Positions 28,222 through 36,105 of a stretch of 64,000 bases of DNA are shown here, piece by piece. Position numbers and translations under genes: made by a program. How positions within the stretch are numbered: the first letter of the stretch is position 1; every line of letters begins with the position of its first letter. The notes beneath the pieces are model-generated. The model made no database searches. It was not told the DNA's origin and saw only the letters and a list, made by a program, of their open reading frames with translations. Source of the stretch: Negativicutes bacterium (GTDB lineage: Bacteria > Bacillota_C > Negativicutes > Sporomusales_B > JARLHX01); NCBI GenBank assembly GCA_031292035.1, contig JARLHX010000018.1, forward strand, positions 74,586 to 138,585. Direction: 5' to 3'.

Positions 28222-28250
28222 CTGGGGAATATTGAGAAAAACAATAGCAG
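28222..28250 (-). promoter_or_regulatory. Promoter for the beta-lactamase gene
   Basis: On the minus strand, TTGTTT, 17-base spacer, TAAGAT, about 35 bases upstream of the GTG start. No BlaI-type operator was recognised, so expression may be constitutive. Confidence 0.4.
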
Positions 28251-28412
28251 TTGTCTAGCGAAAAATAATTTCCGCGCAAGCGGGTTTCTCTGTCACAAAG
28301 TCTTTTCCAATTGTTAATAATCGCTTTGGCAGGGGTTGGCGGCGTCAGCGAGAAATATAATGTACAAAAGACGAGGCTGGGTTGGCTGCGAGCCGGTCGG
28401 GGGAGGGCGGGT

Positions 28413-29048
28413 ATGAACCGCGAAGAGGTCAAAAAAATACTCTTGGCGCAGGCTTGGGATGAGGTTGTCCGGCTGGCACTGGTTGATCGCAGCATCCTGC
28501 GGACCTTGTTTGGCCTCCTGTATGACGCCGATGACTATATCCACTGGCTGGCCATCGAAGCCATCGGCCGGGTGGGCGGGGCAACGGCGGCCAGCGATGA
28601 AGAAAAAACGCGGGAAATGGTCCGGCGCCTGCTGTGGAACCTAAACGATGAAAGCGGCGGGACTCCCTGGGGGTCGGTCGGGGCTATCGGCGCGATCGCC
28701 GCCAGTCGGCCCGACCTGTTCGGCCATTATCTGTCGCAGCTCTTTCCCTTTCACGAGGATATGAGCTTCGCTGCGGAGCTGATCTGGGCGGTAGTCTTGG
28801 TCGGGCGGCATCGGCCGGAATTGGCCGAGGAGTATATTCCCTTTCTCTTTGCCGCCATGGGGCACGACCGGCCGGCCATCAGGGGTTATGCGGCATGGGC
28901 GGCCGGGGCGCTGGCCCTCAAGGAGGCCGGAGCGCCTTTGGCCTGCCTGCAAAGTGATCATACGCCTGTAGCCGTCTATCTGGGCCAGGGCATGTATGTC
29001 CACACCACCATCGCCGCGCTGGCGGCTGACAGCGCCGCCAAGCTCTAA
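28413..29048 (+). CDS. HEAT-repeat protein, DVU0298-like
   Basis: 211 residues from ATG 28413 with GGGGGAGGG upstream; the longer reading from 28311 has no signal. Helical-repeat protein with the family hallmark RRLLWNLNDESGGTPWGS (residues about 72-89) and repeated IGRVGG / IGAIAA / WAAGALA units. DVU0298-type proteins occur in anaerobes such as sulfate reducers; no biochemical role is established. Probably a protein-protein adaptor. Confidence 0.75.
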   Translation: MNREEVKKILLAQAWDEVVRLALVDRSILRTLFGLLYDADDYIHWLAIEAIGRVGGATAASDEEKTREMVRRLLWNLNDESGGTPWGSVGAIGAIAASRPDLFGHYLSQLFPFHEDMSFAAELIWAVVLVGRHRPELAEEYIPFLFAAMGHDRPAIRGYAAWAAGALALKEAGAPLACLQSDHTPVAVYLGQGMYVHTTIAALAADSAAKL

Positions 29049-29104
29049 CCGGCAGCTTGCGGATAAAGTATTCTGGTGCCTGGTCCGGCGGGGGATTGGC
29101 GGTT

Positions 29105-29133
29105 TTGCTTTTTTGCCCCGCTTGCCCTATAAT
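29105..29133 (+). promoter_or_regulatory. Promoter for the PHP-phosphoesterase/rapZ/yvcK/whiA cluster
   Basis: TTGCTT (29105-29110), exact 17-base spacer, TATAAT (29128-29133), 27 bases before the ATG at 29160. Confidence 0.65.
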
Positions 29134-29159
29134 TGGAATATACATAGGGGGGATTTTCC

Positions 29160-29894
29160 ATGCAGTTTGTTGCAGACCTGCATATTCATACCGTTTCCAG
29201 CGGCCATGCTTATAGTACGGTGCTGGAGATTGCCAAGGTGGCCGCCGACCGGCGCATGTCCCTGATCGCCTTGACTGATCACGGCCCGTCGATGCCTGGT
29301 GCGCCTCATGCCTACCATTTCAGCAATCTGGTGGCTATTCCTGAGCGTATTTACGGGGTCCGGGTGCTCAGGGGAATCGAAGCCAATGTCATCGACCGGC
29401 AGGGAACCCTCGACCTGGACGAAGCCCGGCTGGCAAAACTGGATATTGTTCTGGCCGGTTTGCACACCATCTGCGCTCCGTATGGGTCGATGACCGAAAA
29501 TACCGAGATGATGGTCAACGCACTGAAAAACCCCTGGGTGGATGTGCTGGTCCATCCCGGCAATCCCGAATACCCTGTCGATGAGGCGGCCATTGTGCAA
29601 GCGGCGGCTGAATACGGGGTGGCGATTGAAATCAACAATAGCTCATTGACGGTTTCCCGGCAGGGGAGTTTGCCGCACTGCGACAATATTGCCTGTCTGG
29701 CCAAAGCGCACGGTTGCAAGATTCTGGTCGGTTCCGACAGTCATTTCGCCTTGACGGTGGGTGACTTCGGCGCCGCCGCCGAACTGCTCGAAAAAAATGG
29801 TATCTTGCCGGAGCAGGTGCTCAATACTTCGGTAGACCTGGTTCTGGCCCATCTGGATCGGCGTCGGAACAGGCGACAAGCAATAACGAGGTGA
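29160..29894 (+). CDS. PHP-domain phosphatase (YcdX-like)
   Basis: 244 residues, ATG with AGGGGGGA upstream. A trinuclear-metal PHP hydrolase; metal ligands are visible as [32 protein letters not shown] in [16 protein letters not shown] and [12 protein letters not shown]. YcdX-like members are phosphatases of uncharacterised substrate. It is 4 bases before rapZ and begins the rapZ-yvcK-whiA cluster, so a link with cell-wall precursor or carbon regulation is possible. Confidence 0.88.
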   Translation: MQFVADLHIHTVSSGHAYSTVLEIAKVAADRRMSLIALTDHGPSMPGAPHAYHFSNLVAIPERIYGVRVLRGIEANVIDRQGTLDLDEARLAKLDIVLAGLHTICAPYGSMTENTEMMVNALKNPWVDVLVHPGNPEYPVDEAAIVQAAAEYGVAIEINNSSLTVSRQGSLPHCDNIACLAKAHGCKILVGSDSHFALTVGDFGAAAELLEKNGILPEQVLNTSVDLVLAHLDRRRNRRQAITR

Positions 29895-29898
29895 CAAG

Positions 29899-30780
29899 AT
29901 GGAGAATTTCCGGCTGGTAATCGTGACCGGTATGTCCGGAGCGGGCAAAACCCAGGTGGTCAGGGCGATGGAAGACTTGGGTTATTTTTGTGTTGATAAT
30001 CTGCCGCCGATGTTGATCCCTAAATTCGCCGAACTGTGTGCCCAGTCGGCAGGCAGGGTGAATAAGATCGCCCTGGTGGTGGATATTCGTGGCGGAGAGT
30101 TTTTCGATACCCTGATGCAGGTGCTGGGTGATCTGGAAACCCAGGGGTATTTTTATGAAATCCTGTTTCTTGAAGCGTCGGACGAAACGCTGATCCGCCG
30201 CTACAAGGAAACCCGCCGCCGCCACCCGATGGCTCCGTTTGGCCGGGTGAGCGAGGGAATCAGCCGCGAGCGGGAACGGCTGGAATATATCCGCGGCCGG
30301 GCCACCCATATTATTGATACATCCGATATGGCGCCGCTGCAGCTCAAGGACAAGATCGTCAACCTCTTCTCCGGGTCGCGCAAGACCGAGCAGATGACGG
30401 TTACGGTAGTGTCCTTCGGGTTCAAATATGGTATTCCGCTGGACGCCGACATGGTTTTCGACGTGCGTTTTCTGCCCAATCCATTTTATGTGGAGTCACT
30501 GCGGCGGAAAAGCGGCCAGACGCCCGAGGTGGGCGAATATATCCGCCAATGGCCGATCACCCAGCAGTTTCTTGAAAAGCTGGGCGGGCTGATCGACTTC
30601 TTGGTGCCGAACTACGTCAAGGAGGGCAAAAGCCAGCTGGTCATCGCCATCGGCTGCACCGGCGGCATGCACCGCTCGGTATTTGTCGCCGACAGAATTT
30701 ACGACGGGCTGCGGCAAAAGGGTTTCAAGGCCAATGTCGAGCACCGGGATATCAAACATAACTTGGTGGAATCTGACTAA
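29899..30780 (+). CDS. rapZ: RNase adapter RapZ / nucleotide-binding protein YvcJ
   Basis: 293 residues. P-loop [23 protein letters not shown] at the N-terminus and a C-terminal domain containing [19 protein letters not shown] and [15 protein letters not shown]. In E. coli RapZ senses glucosamine-6-phosphate and directs RNase E to the sRNA GlmZ; in Firmicutes the homologue YvcJ binds and hydrolyses nucleotides and affects competence. Order rapZ-yvcK-whiA is the conserved Gram-positive arrangement. Confidence 0.95.
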   Translation: MENFRLVIVTGMSGAGKTQVVRAMEDLGYFCVDNLPPMLIPKFAELCAQSAGRVNKIALVVDIRGGEFFDTLMQVLGDLETQGYFYEILFLEASDETLIRRYKETRRRHPMAPFGRVSEGISRERERLEYIRGRATHIIDTSDMAPLQLKDKIVNLFSGSRKTEQMTVTVVSFGFKYGIPLDADMVFDVRFLPNPFYVESLRRKSGQTPEVGEYIRQWPITQQFLEKLGGLIDFLVPNYVKEGKSQLVIAIGCTGGMHRSVFVADRIYDGLRQKGFKANVEHRDIKHNLVESD

Positions 30781-30792
30781 GGGGTGCAGTGA

Positions 30793-32151
30793 ATGCATTA
30801 TCTAAAATGGCTCTACCCCGGAATGAAGTTAAAGCGCTGGCTGCTGTTATTTTCGCTGGGGGTTATTGCTGCCAGTCTTGGTTTGGCGATTGTTTTTAAT
30901 TATAAATATGTTGGTGTGGTGGAGGAAAATATTTTTCGGGTGGTCTACCGGGCCACAGGCAAATATTATTATGCCGTCACCACAATTGTCGGCATTGCTT
31001 TTTTTGGTGTGGGTCTTTCGGTAATGACTCTGGCGACCCGCAAGATTATCCGTTCCGTGATCAGCGTCCTGGTGCCTGAGGGCCCGGATAAGCTGGTGGA
31101 GATCATTTTTCAAAAACGCAAGCTCAACCGCGGTCCGGCGGTAGTGGTCCTCGGCGGCGGCACAGGCCTTTCGGTGCTGCTCAGGGGGATTAAGAACGTG
31201 ACAAGCAATATTACAGCCATTGTTACGGTGGCTGATGACGGCGGTTCCTCAGGGCGCATCCGCCAAGACCTGGGGATGATTCCGCCTGGCGATTTGCGCA
31301 ATTGTCTGGTGGCGCTGGCTGACACCGAGCCCTTGATGGAAAAACTGTTTCAGCATCGTTTCGGCGGCAAAGGAGACCTGGCGGGCCACAGTTTCGGCAA
31401 CCTTTTTATTGCCGCCATGACCGAGGTGCTGGGCGATGTCGAGTTGGCCCTGAAGGAGTCCAGTAAGGTACTGGCGGTGCGGGGCCAGGTGTTGCCATCT
31501 TCCACCCAGACCATCCGGCTGGTGGCAGAGATGACTGACGGCAGTGTGGTGGAAGGCGAATCGCAGATTCCCTTGGCTGGCAAGACCGTCCATCGCGTCG
31601 CCATCCGGCCTGCTGATGTATCTCCGGTCGGCAGCGCCCTCGAGGCCATTCGCGAGGCCGACGCCTGCATCCTGGGGCCCGGCAGTCTTTATACCAGTGT
31701 ACTGCCCAATTTGCTCGTCCCGGGAATGGCTGACGCTCTGCGACAGACCCAGGCGGTAAAAATCTATATCTGCAATGTCATGACCCAGCGGGGGGAAACT
31801 CACGGATATACGGCTTCCCAGCATGTCCAAGCCATCCTCGACCATGTTGGCCCGGGGATTATCGATTATGCCGTGGTCAATGTCCAGGAGGTGGCTCCCG
31901 AGCTCAGAGAAGTCTATGCCCGGCAGGATGCCTATCCGGTGGTCGCCGATGTCGAAGCGGTCGAAGCGCTGGGCGTCAAGGTGGTCAAAGCAAATCTGAT
32001 CAGTGAGACCAATCTGGTGCGGCACGATTCTCTCCGGCTGTCGCGGACCATCATGAGTATGGTATATAAGCTGAAAGCCAGTTCAGAACGGATGAAACTG
32101 CTGGACTATTATCTGCTTGCCGAGCATATCAAGGAACCCAAAGAAGATTAG
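30793..32151 (+). CDS. yvcK: Gluconeogenesis factor YvcK family, with N-terminal membrane anchor
   Basis: 452 residues, longer than Bacillus YvcK (about 317). The extra N-terminal 105 residues hold two hydrophobic helices (about 17-36 and 61-82) with a basic linker. The catalytic-looking core starts at about 115 with VVVLGGGTGLSVLLRG, then VADDGGSSGRIR, PPGDLRNCLVALA, GHSFGNLFIAAM and ILGPGSLYTSVLPNLLV. This CofD-like fold binds UDP-sugars and is needed for cell shape and growth on gluconeogenic substrates. The anchor would place it at the membrane near wall synthesis. It lies 12 bases after rapZ. Confidence 0.94.
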   Translation: MHYLKWLYPGMKLKRWLLLFSLGVIAASLGLAIVFNYKYVGVVEENIFRVVYRATGKYYYAVTTIVGIAFFGVGLSVMTLATRKIIRSVISVLVPEGPDKLVEIIFQKRKLNRGPAVVVLGGGTGLSVLLRGIKNVTSNITAIVTVADDGGSSGRIRQDLGMIPPGDLRNCLVALADTEPLMEKLFQHRFGGKGDLAGHSFGNLFIAAMTEVLGDVELALKESSKVLAVRGQVLPSSTQTIRLVAEMTDGSVVEGESQIPLAGKTVHRVAIRPADVSPVGSALEAIREADACILGPGSLYTSVLPNLLVPGMADALRQTQAVKIYICNVMTQRGETHGYTASQHVQAILDHVGPGIIDYAVVNVQEVAPELREVYARQDAYPVVADVEAVEALGVKVVKANLISETNLVRHDSLRLSRTIMSMVYKLKASSERMKLLDYYLLAEHIKEPKED

Positions 32152-32187
32152 CGGCCTTTAGAGCCTGAATAGCGGAGTGAACCAACA

Positions 32188-33120
32188 TTGTCTTTTTCAA
32201 CTGATGTAAAAAATGAATTGGCCCGGGTGACGGGTGAACAGGGCTGCTGCCACATCGCCGAGCTGGCCGCCCTCATGCGGATGGGCGGAACCATGCTGAT
32301 TGGCGGCAACAATAATCTGGGCATCACCTTTACCACCGAAAATGCCGCAGTGGCCCGCAAGGTGTTGATGCTAGTCAAACGCGGCTTTGAGTTGAAGACC
32401 GAGGTAATGGTCACCCGCGGCCGCCGACTGAAAAAGGTCAACTCCTACATGATCCGGGTTGCGCCATCGCCGGTGGTCACCGAGGTTCTGTCGGTCCTGG
32501 GGATTATGCGCGGTGAAACCCTCAACGCCGGCCGGGATTCCGGGCTCCTGCGGCGGTCTTGTTGCCGCCGGGCTTATCTCAGGGGGGCTTTTCTCGGCGG
32601 TGGCTCGGTGAGTAAACCGGAGGGTGAGTATCATATGGAGCTGGTGGCTGGCAATCAGGATTTTGCCAAAACGCTGGTTCGGCTGTTGAAGTCCTTTGGA
32701 CTGACCGCCAAGATTACTGACCGTAAACAGGATTATGTCGTTTATATGAAGGATGGTGACGCCATCACCTCCTTCTTGCGGATTATCGGCGCCCATAACG
32801 CGCTGTTTGCCTTTGAAAATGTCCGGGTGGTCAAGGACATGCGCAATCAAGTCAATCGGCTGGTCAATTGCGAGACCGCCAATTTGCAGAAGACAGTCGA
32901 CGCAGCGGTACGGCAGGTAGAGAGAATCCATCTGATCGAGCGCCGGCTAGGGTTTGGCAAGCTGCCGCCCAGCCTGCGTGAGACCGCCGAGCTGAGACTC
33001 GCCAACCCTGAAGCGACCCTCCAGGAGCTTGTCGATCTGTCTGGCGGACGCCCCGGCAAATCGGGGATGAACCACCGCCTGCGTAAACTGGAGCAAATTG
33101 CCGCCCATTTAGAAGAATAA
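32188..33120 (+). CDS. whiA: DNA-binding protein WhiA
   Basis: 310 residues, TTG start with GCGGAGTGA upstream. The N-terminal two-thirds is a LAGLIDADG-like fold (CCRRAYLRGAFLGGGSVSKPEGEYHMEL), the C-terminal part a helix-turn-helix (LRETAELRLANPEATLQELVDLSGGRPGKSGMNHRL in outline). In actinomycetes it triggers sporulation division genes; in Bacillus it influences division and metabolism. Normal length and position. Confidence 0.95.
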   Translation: MSFSTDVKNELARVTGEQGCCHIAELAALMRMGGTMLIGGNNNLGITFTTENAAVARKVLMLVKRGFELKTEVMVTRGRRLKKVNSYMIRVAPSPVVTEVLSVLGIMRGETLNAGRDSGLLRRSCCRRAYLRGAFLGGGSVSKPEGEYHMELVAGNQDFAKTLVRLLKSFGLTAKITDRKQDYVVYMKDGDAITSFLRIIGAHNALFAFENVRVVKDMRNQVNRLVNCETANLQKTVDAAVRQVERIHLIERRLGFGKLPPSLRETAELRLANPEATLQELVDLSGGRPGKSGMNHRLRKLEQIAAHLEE

Positions 33121-33172
33121 GAGTTCTGAAGGGAACTGTAAAGGAACGGTATTGATAGCAAGTAGCCAGTGA

Positions 33173-33197
33173 TGGGACGGTTCGCCGTCCTTTTTTC
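33173..33197 (+). terminator. Terminator after whiA
   Basis: GGACGG (33175-33180), UUCG-type loop TTCG, CCGTCC (33185-33190), then T6. Ends the PHP-rapZ-yvcK-whiA unit. Confidence 0.9.
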
Positions 33198-33236
33198 GCT
33201 GCTAAATAGTAACAAGGCAACGGCAGTCTGGTTTAG

Positions 33237-33265
33237 TTTACATAATTATAGTGTGCTGTTATAAT
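33237..33265 (+). promoter_or_regulatory. Strong promoter before the secreted protein gene
   Basis: TTTACA (33237-33242), 17-base spacer, TATAAT (33260-33265) with extended -10 TGT. One of the best sigma-A-type promoters in the window. Confidence 0.75.
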
Positions 33266-33297
33266 GAGAGCAGAATAACCGACAGGGGGGCGCGTCA

Positions 33298-34368
33298 ATG
33301 CAGAGGATAAAGTGGTTGGTTCTGACCGTGGCCCTGGTGCTGGGCATGGCCGGACAGGCTCTGGCCGGAGGGGCTGACAGCGGACCAGGATCGCTGGATA
33401 TACTTAAGCTGCCGGAATGGCAGGTGACGGCAGGCGCCTATGGCGGCAGGCTGCTGCTATCTGACAGCCCGGAGATGGTGCCTGCGGACGGTATCATGTA
33501 TCAGGACACGGTGGTCGGGGATGCGCGGCTCTTCTTTCATCATGTAAACGCCACCACCATCGACAAAAGAATCGTGGTGCTGCTTGAAAACAGCGGTTCA
33601 GAAGCCGCCGAGGTGACGGTATACCGCTCTGGTTTGGCAGGACCGGGGGCAGACTGGCTGGCGGTAGGCAAGGCGGCCCAAACGGCCTATCTGGCTGACA
33701 AGAACCTTTACTCGGTGACCGTACCGGCCAGGGGGACTGCGCAGTTGTCCCCGGAGCTGGCCAGCGCTGTGGTTCGTCCCAACATGCTGGTCAACGGGAT
33801 TTTTGACTTTCAGACCAACCGCCCGGTGACCGTCAAAGTGATGATGCTGCCGGTCGGAGCGGACAGTGCCAAGTTCGCCCGGCAGGCGAAAGTGCTGCCA
33901 ACTGACCAGTACCGGCTGCGCGGCACTTTTGCCGGCAAGGACCGGCTGCTCATTCCGGACAAAGTGTACGATCCGGCCGAGGATGGGGCGGTGGTGATTA
34001 CCCTGGGGGACAATGTCGTCGACCGCTATCTGGAAGGCATCGATGCCACCGACGGCTCTAAAGTGTTGAACTACGGCAACTGGGGGGTTGTCTACCATGT
34101 CTTCCTGCCGTTTACAACCAGCGGGAAGGTTGCTTGTTATCTCAATCCCCGGGGCGGCACTTACGCCGGTGCTCTGGGCGTCAAATACCGCCATGCCGAT
34201 CAAACTCCGGTAGCCACTCCGGCTGGCAGGCTCTTCTTTGGGGAGGGGGTGTCCAGCGACTTTGCCGCCATCGGAAAATTCGGCGGCAATGAATCACTCT
34301 GGCTGACTTTCAGCCCGCCGGGAGCCTCCAATCTGCCGGTGAAGCTGGTTATTATGCCTGGTGAGTAA
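33298..34368 (+). CDS. Secreted protein of unknown function
   Basis: 356 residues with GGGGGG upstream. Signal peptide 1-23 (KWLVLTVALVLGMAGQALA, cleavage after ALA). The mature protein looks beta-rich with no cysteine-bridged domain and only one Cys; no catalytic motif or wall-binding repeat was recognised. The segments LFFHHVNATTIDKRIVVLLEN and NWGVVYHVFLPFTTSGKVACYLNP suggest beta-sandwich modules. A strong promoter precedes it, implying abundance, and it is apparently monocistronic. Family not identified. Confidence 0.75.
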   Translation: MQRIKWLVLTVALVLGMAGQALAGGADSGPGSLDILKLPEWQVTAGAYGGRLLLSDSPEMVPADGIMYQDTVVGDARLFFHHVNATTIDKRIVVLLENSGSEAAEVTVYRSGLAGPGADWLAVGKAAQTAYLADKNLYSVTVPARGTAQLSPELASAVVRPNMLVNGIFDFQTNRPVTVKVMMLPVGADSAKFARQAKVLPTDQYRLRGTFAGKDRLLIPDKVYDPAEDGAVVITLGDNVVDRYLEGIDATDGSKVLNYGNWGVVYHVFLPFTTSGKVACYLNPRGGTYAGALGVKYRHADQTPVATPAGRLFFGEGVSSDFAAIGKFGGNESLWLTFSPPGASNLPVKLVIMPGE

Positions 34369-34397
34369 GGCGGGAACGCATTTTTCGACGGCATCAG

Positions 34398-34426
34398 TTG
34401 TCCGCCATGCCAAACTGTGGTATCAT
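34398..34426 (+). promoter_or_regulatory. Promoter for the SCIFF peptide gene
   Basis: TTGTCC (34398-34403), 17-base spacer, TATCAT (34421-34426) with extended -10 TGG. Confidence 0.6.
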
Positions 34427-34465
34427 AAATGAGAAACAGCATATTTGCGCAAGGAGGGAACGAGA

Positions 34466-34606
34466 ATGGCGAAGCATATTGCGACAATTAATAAAGCTAC
34501 CCTGCAACAGACTTTAAAAACCGGTGGGTGTGGGGAATGCCAGACTTCCTGCCAGTCGGCCTGCAAAACGTCTTGCACCGTCGGCAATCAGGTCTGCCAG
34601 AAGTAG
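34466..34606 (+). CDS. scfA: SCIFF ranthipeptide precursor (six cysteines in forty-five)
   Basis: 46 residues, ATG with AAGGAGGG upstream. Six cysteines at positions 22, 25, 29, 33, 37 and 44, the defining pattern of the SCIFF family, preceded by the conserved leader beginning MAKHIATINKATLQQTLKTG. The core is converted to sulfur-to-carbon thioether links by the radical SAM enzyme encoded next. SCIFF is nearly universal in Clostridia and their relatives; ranthipeptides have been linked to population-density signalling, but the role of this one is unknown. Confidence 0.96.
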   Translation: MAKHIATINKATLQQTLKTGGCGECQTSCQSACKTSCTVGNQVCQK

Positions 34607-34626
34607 ACCACATACCAAGTCCCCTC

Positions 34627-34652
34627 GCCCCAAGCGATGGGGCTTAATTTTT
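34627..34652 (+). terminator. Partial terminator between SCIFF peptide and its maturase
   Basis: GCCCCA (34627-34632), 5-base loop, TGGGGC (34638-34643), then TTAATTTTTT. The position suggests it sets peptide mRNA in excess over enzyme mRNA. Confidence 0.7.
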
Positions 34653-34667
34653 TAAAAAGGGTGAATC

Positions 34668-36032
34668 ATGAATATACATCGTTTTACGCAAAATGGACTG
34701 AACATCGTACTGGACGTAAACAGCGGTGCAGTACATGTCCTTGACCAGCCGGCCTATGACGTGCTGGGGATTTTCACCGGCGACAATGACCAGGAGGTAC
34801 TGGCCGTGTTGGCCGACGTATATAGTGAGCCGGTAGTAACCGAGATTTTGGCTGAGCTGCGTTTGCTGATGGCGGAAGGGGCGCTGTTTGCGCCGCCGAT
34901 CGATACGCCGCCTGTTTTTGATGAGAAGCCGCACGTCAAGTCGCTCTGCCTGCATGTGGCGCACGATTGCAACCTCCGCTGCGGTTATTGTTTTGCCGGC
35001 ACCGGCGATTTTGGCCACAGCCGGGGATTGATGCCGGTAGAGGTGGCCGAGCGGGCGGTGGACTTTGTCATCGCCAATAGCGGGGCGCGCCGTCATTGTG
35101 AGATTGATTTTTTCGGCGGGGAACCGCTGCTCAATATGGATACCGTCCGTCACACTGTGGCCTATATCCGTCGCCGCGAAGCCGAAACAGGCAAAATCTT
35201 CAAGCTGACCCTGACCACCAATGCGGTGCTGCTTGATGAGGATGTTGTCGCTTATCTAAATGCGGAAAATATCAGCATGGTGCTCAGCCTCGACGGGCGG
35301 CGCGAGGTACATGACCGGATTCGGCCGGGGGCCGACGGGTCAGGCAGCTATGACGAGGCCTATGCAGGGATTAAGCGGTTGGTGGATTCCCGCGGCGGGA
35401 AGAATTATTACCTGCGTGGTACCTTTACCGCCCTCAACTTGGACTTTGCCGCCGATGTGGCGGCGATGGCCGACCTCGGCTTTGACCAATTGTCGGTGGA
35501 GCCGGTGGTGACCAAGGATGCCGACTACGCGCTGAAGGAAGAGCATCTGCCGCTTCTCTTTGCCCAATACGATGAATTGGCCCGGCATTATCTCGCCCGC
35601 CGGCAAGCCGGCCGGCCGTATGAGTTTTTCCACTTCAACCTCGATCTTGCCAAAGGGCCGTGTGTGGCCAAACGGCTGAGCGGCTGCGGCGCCGGACACG
35701 AGTATTTCGCCGTCACACCAGAGGGCGATCTTTACCCCTGCCATCAGTTTGTCGGCCGGGAGGACTATCGCCTGGGTGACGTTTTTAGCGGGGTGAAACG
35801 ACCGGACGTGTCGAGCCACTTCCGCCAGACCCATGTGCTGGCCAAAGAGGCTTGTCACGATTGCTGGGCTCGGTTTTTCTGCAGCGGCGGCTGTCATGCC
35901 AACGCCGAACTCTTTCACGCCACCATCGAAAAACCGTATTCACTGGGCTGCGAGCTGCAAAAGAAGCGGCTGGAGTGCGCCCTGATGATTCAGGCGCAGC
36001 TGGCGCTGGGTGTCCGGGATGACTTGGCCTGA
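34668..36032 (+). CDS. scfB: Radical SAM SCIFF maturase with SPASM domain
   Basis: 454 residues. N-terminal RiPP recognition region (residues about 1-85), then the radical SAM cluster motif C-x3-C-x2-C in HDCNLRCGYCFAGTGD, the FFGGEPLLN motif that holds SAM, and a C-terminal SPASM region rich in cysteines (SGCGAGHEYFAV, CHQF, CHDCWARFFCSGGCH, GCELQKKR) for auxiliary iron-sulfur clusters. It forms the thioether bonds in the SCIFF peptide. 61 bases after the peptide gene. Confidence 0.96.
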   Translation: MNIHRFTQNGLNIVLDVNSGAVHVLDQPAYDVLGIFTGDNDQEVLAVLADVYSEPVVTEILAELRLLMAEGALFAPPIDTPPVFDEKPHVKSLCLHVAHDCNLRCGYCFAGTGDFGHSRGLMPVEVAERAVDFVIANSGARRHCEIDFFGGEPLLNMDTVRHTVAYIRRREAETGKIFKLTLTTNAVLLDEDVVAYLNAENISMVLSLDGRREVHDRIRPGADGSGSYDEAYAGIKRLVDSRGGKNYYLRGTFTALNLDFAADVAAMADLGFDQLSVEPVVTKDADYALKEEHLPLLFAQYDELARHYLARRQAGRPYEFFHFNLDLAKGPCVAKRLSGCGAGHEYFAVTPEGDLYPCHQFVGREDYRLGDVFSGVKRPDVSSHFRQTHVLAKEACHDCWARFFCSGGCHANAELFHATIEKPYSLGCELQKKRLECALMIQAQLALGVRDDLA

Positions 36033-36105
36033 GTGCCAGAATTTCTCTGTTGCATAGCCAATCAATTAGTGGTAATCTCCACTTAAAACACGTTGGGAGC
36101 GGCCG

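Noticed and set aside
34990..36032. Anaerobic sulfatase-maturing enzyme instead of SCIFF maturase
   Set aside because: SPASM radical SAM enzymes look alike, but the adjacent six-cysteine peptide with the SCIFF leader decides the assignment.
36035..36060. Sigma-54 (-24/-12) promoter before hypF
   Set aside because: TTGCA occurs at 36050, but there is no GG at the required spacing upstream (GG-N10-GC not met).
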